Shown piece by piece: positions 5,688 to 6,620 of a stretch of 6,620 nucleotides of DNA. The notes under the pieces were generated by a model, which did no database searches, was not told where the DNA came from, and was given only the letters and a program-made list of their open reading frames with translations. The translations under genes were made by a program, and so were the position numbers. Within the stretch, counting starts at the first letter, position 1. Every line of letters starts with the position of its first letter. The stretch comes from Desulfobacteraceae bacterium (GTDB lineage Bacteria > Desulfobacterota > DSM-4660 > Desulfatiglandales > Desulfatiglandaceae): NCBI GenBank assembly GCA_020349865.1, contig CP070700.1, positions 575,373 to 581,992 on the forward strand, read 5' to 3'.

Positions 5688-6620
5688 ATGAAAAAACCAG
5701 TTATACTGTTTCTGCTACTCGCTATTTTTTTCCCGGCCCCCTGCCTGGTCTGGGCGGATGTATCCGTGACCCTGAGGCTTGACCGGAAGGAAGCCACCCT
5801 TGCCGATTCTATAACAATGGTCATCAGCGTGTCTGGGACCCGGAAAAGCGACTCAGAACCAATCCTAAAGGGCCTGGAGGCCTTCACCGTAACAAGGGGG
5901 GGAACTTCAAGCCGCGTTGAGATCATTAACGGTAAGGTCAATGCGGGGGTTGATTACACCTATGCCCTTCAACCCAAAAAGACCGGTACTTTTACAATAG
6001 GACCGGCCCATGTCAACGTCAAAGACAGGACCATCAAGAGCAACACGGTGACATTGATGATCGTCGAGCCTGCCCAATCCTCGGGCGTTGATCGGGGCCC
6101 TCTCTTTTTAAGCGCCGGACTTTCCTCAAAAAAGGTCTATGTTGAAGAACAGGCCATATATACCCTGAAACTTTACTTTCAGGCCAGGATCAGTGATATC
6201 TCCCTGAATCTTCCGGAAGCGGAACATCTGACCTTTAAACAGCTTGGAAAGCCCATTGAATACCAAGGTGTTTACAACGGTCAATCATATCAGGTCCTGG
6301 AGGTGCGGTATGCACTGATCCCTTCTAAAGAGGGAATCTATGGAATAAGGCCTTCAAGAATGAGCATGACGGTCTCTCAGCCAAGGCGCCGGTCGCCCAG
6401 GAGCCTTTTTGACGATCCATTTTTTTCTTTTTCTTCCGGCCGGCCAATGACGATTACGAGCGAGCCTTTGGAATTGAGTGTGCTCCCTCTTCCCCAGGAG
6501 AAGCAGCCTGCCGATTTCAGCGGGCTGGTGGGCACTTATGAAATACAGTCAAAGTTGGAGCCATCCGAGATAAAGGCCGGCGAATCCGCGACACTGACGG
6601 TCTTGCTGAGGGGACAGGGA
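5688..6620 (+). CDS. batD: BatD-like protein, 3' partial
   Basis: The frame is open from ATG 5688 to the last base, giving 311 residues with no stop. The signal peptide is residues 1-23 (MKKPVILFLLLAIFFPAPCLVWA, cleavage after VWA). The mature part is beta-rich with repeated Ig-like patterns: VSVTLRLDRKEATLADSITM (25-44), an NGKVNAGVDYTYALQPKKTGTFTIGP block (81-106), and a second domain from about 137 (LFLSAGLSSKKVYVEEQAIY). The family hallmark SLFDDPFF (239-246) is present in a basic, flexible segment. DFSGLVGTYEIQSKLEP (276-292) opens a third domain that the window cuts. Complete BatD proteins are about 500-600 residues with a C-terminal membrane helix, so roughly half is seen. It probably acts on the periplasmic face as an adaptor for BatA/BatB. 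It follows batC by 1 base, with a good ribosome-binding site. Family assignment is secure; function is not established. Confidence 0.92.
   Translation, partial: MKKPVILFLLLAIFFPAPCLVWADVSVTLRLDRKEATLADSITMVISVSGTRKSDSEPILKGLEAFTVTRGGTSSRVEIINGKVNAGVDYTYALQPKKTGTFTIGPAHVNVKDRTIKSNTVTLMIVEPAQSSGVDRGPLFLSAGLSSKKVYVEEQAIYTLKLYFQARISDISLNLPEAEHLTFKQLGKPIEYQGVYNGQSYQVLEVRYALIPSKEGIYGIRPSRMSMTVSQPRRRSPRSLFDDPFFSFSSGRPMTITSEPLELSVLPLPQEKQPADFSGLVGTYEIQSKLEPSEIKAGESATLTVLLRGQG

Overview
The window is one strand-uniform (+) gene cluster of the MoxR / Bat ('Bacteroides aerotolerance'-type) family. It holds seven genes in this order: a MoxR AAA+ ATPase (5' end cut off), a DUF58 protein, a membrane-anchored DUF4381-like protein, two VWA membrane proteins (BatA then BatB), a TPR protein (BatC), and a BatD-like protein (3' end cut off). 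Intermediate base composition, gene order and a palindromic repeat of a style I associate with Desulfobacterales-like genomes suggest a Gram-negative deltaproteobacterium (Desulfobacterota). That placement is inference from style; no taxonomic marker gene is present.

Layout: 2-679 is the C-terminal two thirds or so of moxR, from Walker B onward. 680-930 is the only real gap and is mostly filled by an imperfect 146-bp palindrome (679-824) that starts on the last base of the moxR stop codon. From 931 to 6620 coding is almost continuous. DUF58, the DUF4381-like gene, batA and batB are joined by 4-bp ATGA overlaps at 1803, 2822 and 3814. batC starts at a TTG inside the last codons of batB (8-bp overlap), and batD starts 1 base after batC. 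This packing implies a single mRNA with translational coupling. No promoter or terminator is visible, since both ends of the operon lie outside the window.

How the genes fit together: by family knowledge, MoxR ATPases act as chaperone-like ATPases on VWA-domain proteins. DUF58 is the soluble VWA-like partner. BatA and BatB put MIDAS-bearing VWA domains on the inner membrane. The DUF4381-like protein and BatD add exported beta-rich domains, and BatC supplies a periplasmic TPR scaffold with a long charged linker. The expected product is an envelope complex linked in other bacteria to stress or oxygen tolerance. Its biochemical job is not established, and nothing in this sequence identifies the substrate.

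The operon itself is a recognisable type rather than a new system. The less ordinary features are the palindromic element splitting moxR from its partners, a degenerate 7-bp tandem repeat that forms the N-terminus of the DUF4381-like protein, and the low-complexity linker and TTG start of batC.
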